Made by a program: the position numbers and the translations under genes. From assembly GCA_937871645.1 (NCBI GenBank), contig CALMPZ010000285.1:1-5156 (forward strand): a stretch of DNA of 5,156 bases. Reading direction: 5' to 3'. Source of the DNA: an uncultured Polymorphobacter sp. GTDB taxonomy: Bacteria > Pseudomonadota > Alphaproteobacteria > Sphingomonadales > Sphingomonadaceae. Below, piece by piece: positions 4,705 to 5,156 of this stretch. The stretch's first letter is position 1, and each line of letters begins with the position of its first letter. Below the pieces are notes generated by a model, which saw nothing but the letters and a program-made list of their open reading frames with translations, was not told where the DNA came from and did not search any database.

Positions 4705-5156
4705 ATGGACATGCCCACCCCCGACCTCGCGACGCTGGCGCGCCGTGTGGAGATCGTCGCGGCGTTGCGGACGCTGGTTGCGGCGGACTCTGTCATCGAT
4801 GATCCGGTGGCGCTGCGGGTGTTCGAATCGGATGCGCTGACGGCGTATCATCAGGTGCCGCTGGCGACGGTGCTGCCGGCATCGACCGAAGAAGTTGCGG
4901 CGGTGCTGCGCTGGTGCACGACGAACGGCGTCAAGGTCGTGCCGCGCGGCGCGGGGACATCGCTATCGGGCGGGGCGCTGCCGCTGGCCGATGCGGTGCT
5001 GATCGGCATGTCGAAATTGAGCCGCTTGCTCGAAATCGATTATGATAACCGCTGCGCCATTGTGCAGCCCGGCGTCACCAACCTCGCCATCACCCGCGCC
5101 GTCGAAGCGCGCGGCTTCTATTATGCGCCCGACCCGTCGAGCCAGATTGCCTGCAC
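4705..5156 (+). CDS. glcD: FAD-linked oxidase, glycolate oxidase subunit GlcD-like (5' part; cut by window end)
   Basis: The frame is open from ATG 4705 to the window end, giving 150 complete codons of a protein whose family is usually about 480-500 residues. The visible part is the FAD-binding (PCMH-type) domain: a leading helix region, VLPASTEEVAAVLRW (56-70), the FAD-pyrophosphate loop PRGAGTSLSGGALP (80-93), IVQPGV (119-124) and YAPDPSSQIAC (140-150). The last is a hallmark of GlcD, normally followed by a glycine- and asparagine-rich FAD segment. GlcD with GlcE and GlcF oxidises glycolate to glyoxylate; related enzymes act on D-lactate or other 2-hydroxy acids, so the symbol is given on motif similarity and the substrate is open. 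An in-frame TAA at 4699-4701 forbids a longer start; ATG 4711 is an alternative. The Shine-Dalgarno is weak or absent. If glcE and glcF follow off the right edge, the assignment would be firm. Confidence 0.88.
   Translation, partial: MDMPTPDLATLARRVEIVAALRTLVAADSVIDDPVALRVFESDALTAYHQVPLATVLPASTEEVAAVLRWCTTNGVKVVPRGAGTSLSGGALPLADAVLIGMSKLSRLLEIDYDNRCAIVQPGVTNLAITRAVEARGFYYAPDPSSQIAC

Noticed and set aside
4609..4851. Minus-strand 80-codon open frame near the right edge
   Set aside because: Antisense to the GlcD-like coding sequence and ends by translating the hairpin at 4616-4643.
1..5156. Mobile element, CRISPR array, phage or defence system
   Set aside because: No transposase, integrase, nuclease or reverse transcriptase motif is encoded. 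The repeats are few, palindromic and dispersed between genes, without regular unique spacers.

Overview
This is a GC-rich bacterial window with codons strongly biased to G or C at the third position. It holds five protein genes: four complete and one cut by the right edge. The protein families, two Sec-type and one Tat-type exported enzymes, and the intergenic palindromes suggest an alphaproteobacterium, most likely of the order Sphingomonadales. That placement is inferred from style and gene content; no rRNA or marker gene is present.

Layout. Positions 1-78 hold a head-to-head pair of intergenic repeat units, the left one cut by the window edge. A minus-strand gene for an exported M20-family metallopeptidase follows (82-1497). 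It is divergently arranged, with 62 bp between start codons, from a plus-strand exported amidohydrolase of the imidazolonepropionase / Xaa-Pro dipeptidase-like group (1560-2834). A single repeat unit (2837-2889) follows the amidohydrolase stop, then a short putative promoter region. Next come a Tat-signal L,D-transpeptidase-like protein (2983-3606), a second pair of inverted repeat units (3621-3753), a classical short-chain dehydrogenase (3820-4602), an imperfect hairpin (4616-4643), and the first 150 codons of a GlcD-type FAD-linked oxidase (4705 to the end).

How the genes fit together. The divergent pair plausibly forms a periplasmic peptide-salvage module, since both proteins carry signal peptides and have metallohydrolase active sites typical of peptidases and dipeptidases. 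The transpeptidase-like protein is an envelope or peptidoglycan enzyme and is probably its own transcription unit. The dehydrogenase and the GlcD-like protein are cytoplasmic redox enzymes; 102 bp containing a hairpin separates them, so co-transcription is uncertain.

The most notable non-coding signal is the repeat family. There are five units, each with a GCGCGCC-like box (GCACGCC in one), a short linker and a 36-bp core. Three cores are identical. A fourth keeps its central palindrome through paired base changes, and the fifth, truncated unit looks intermediate between the two forms. I see no phage, insertion sequence, CRISPR, tRNA, rRNA or defence system. Apart from the repeats, the window is ordinary chromosomal content.
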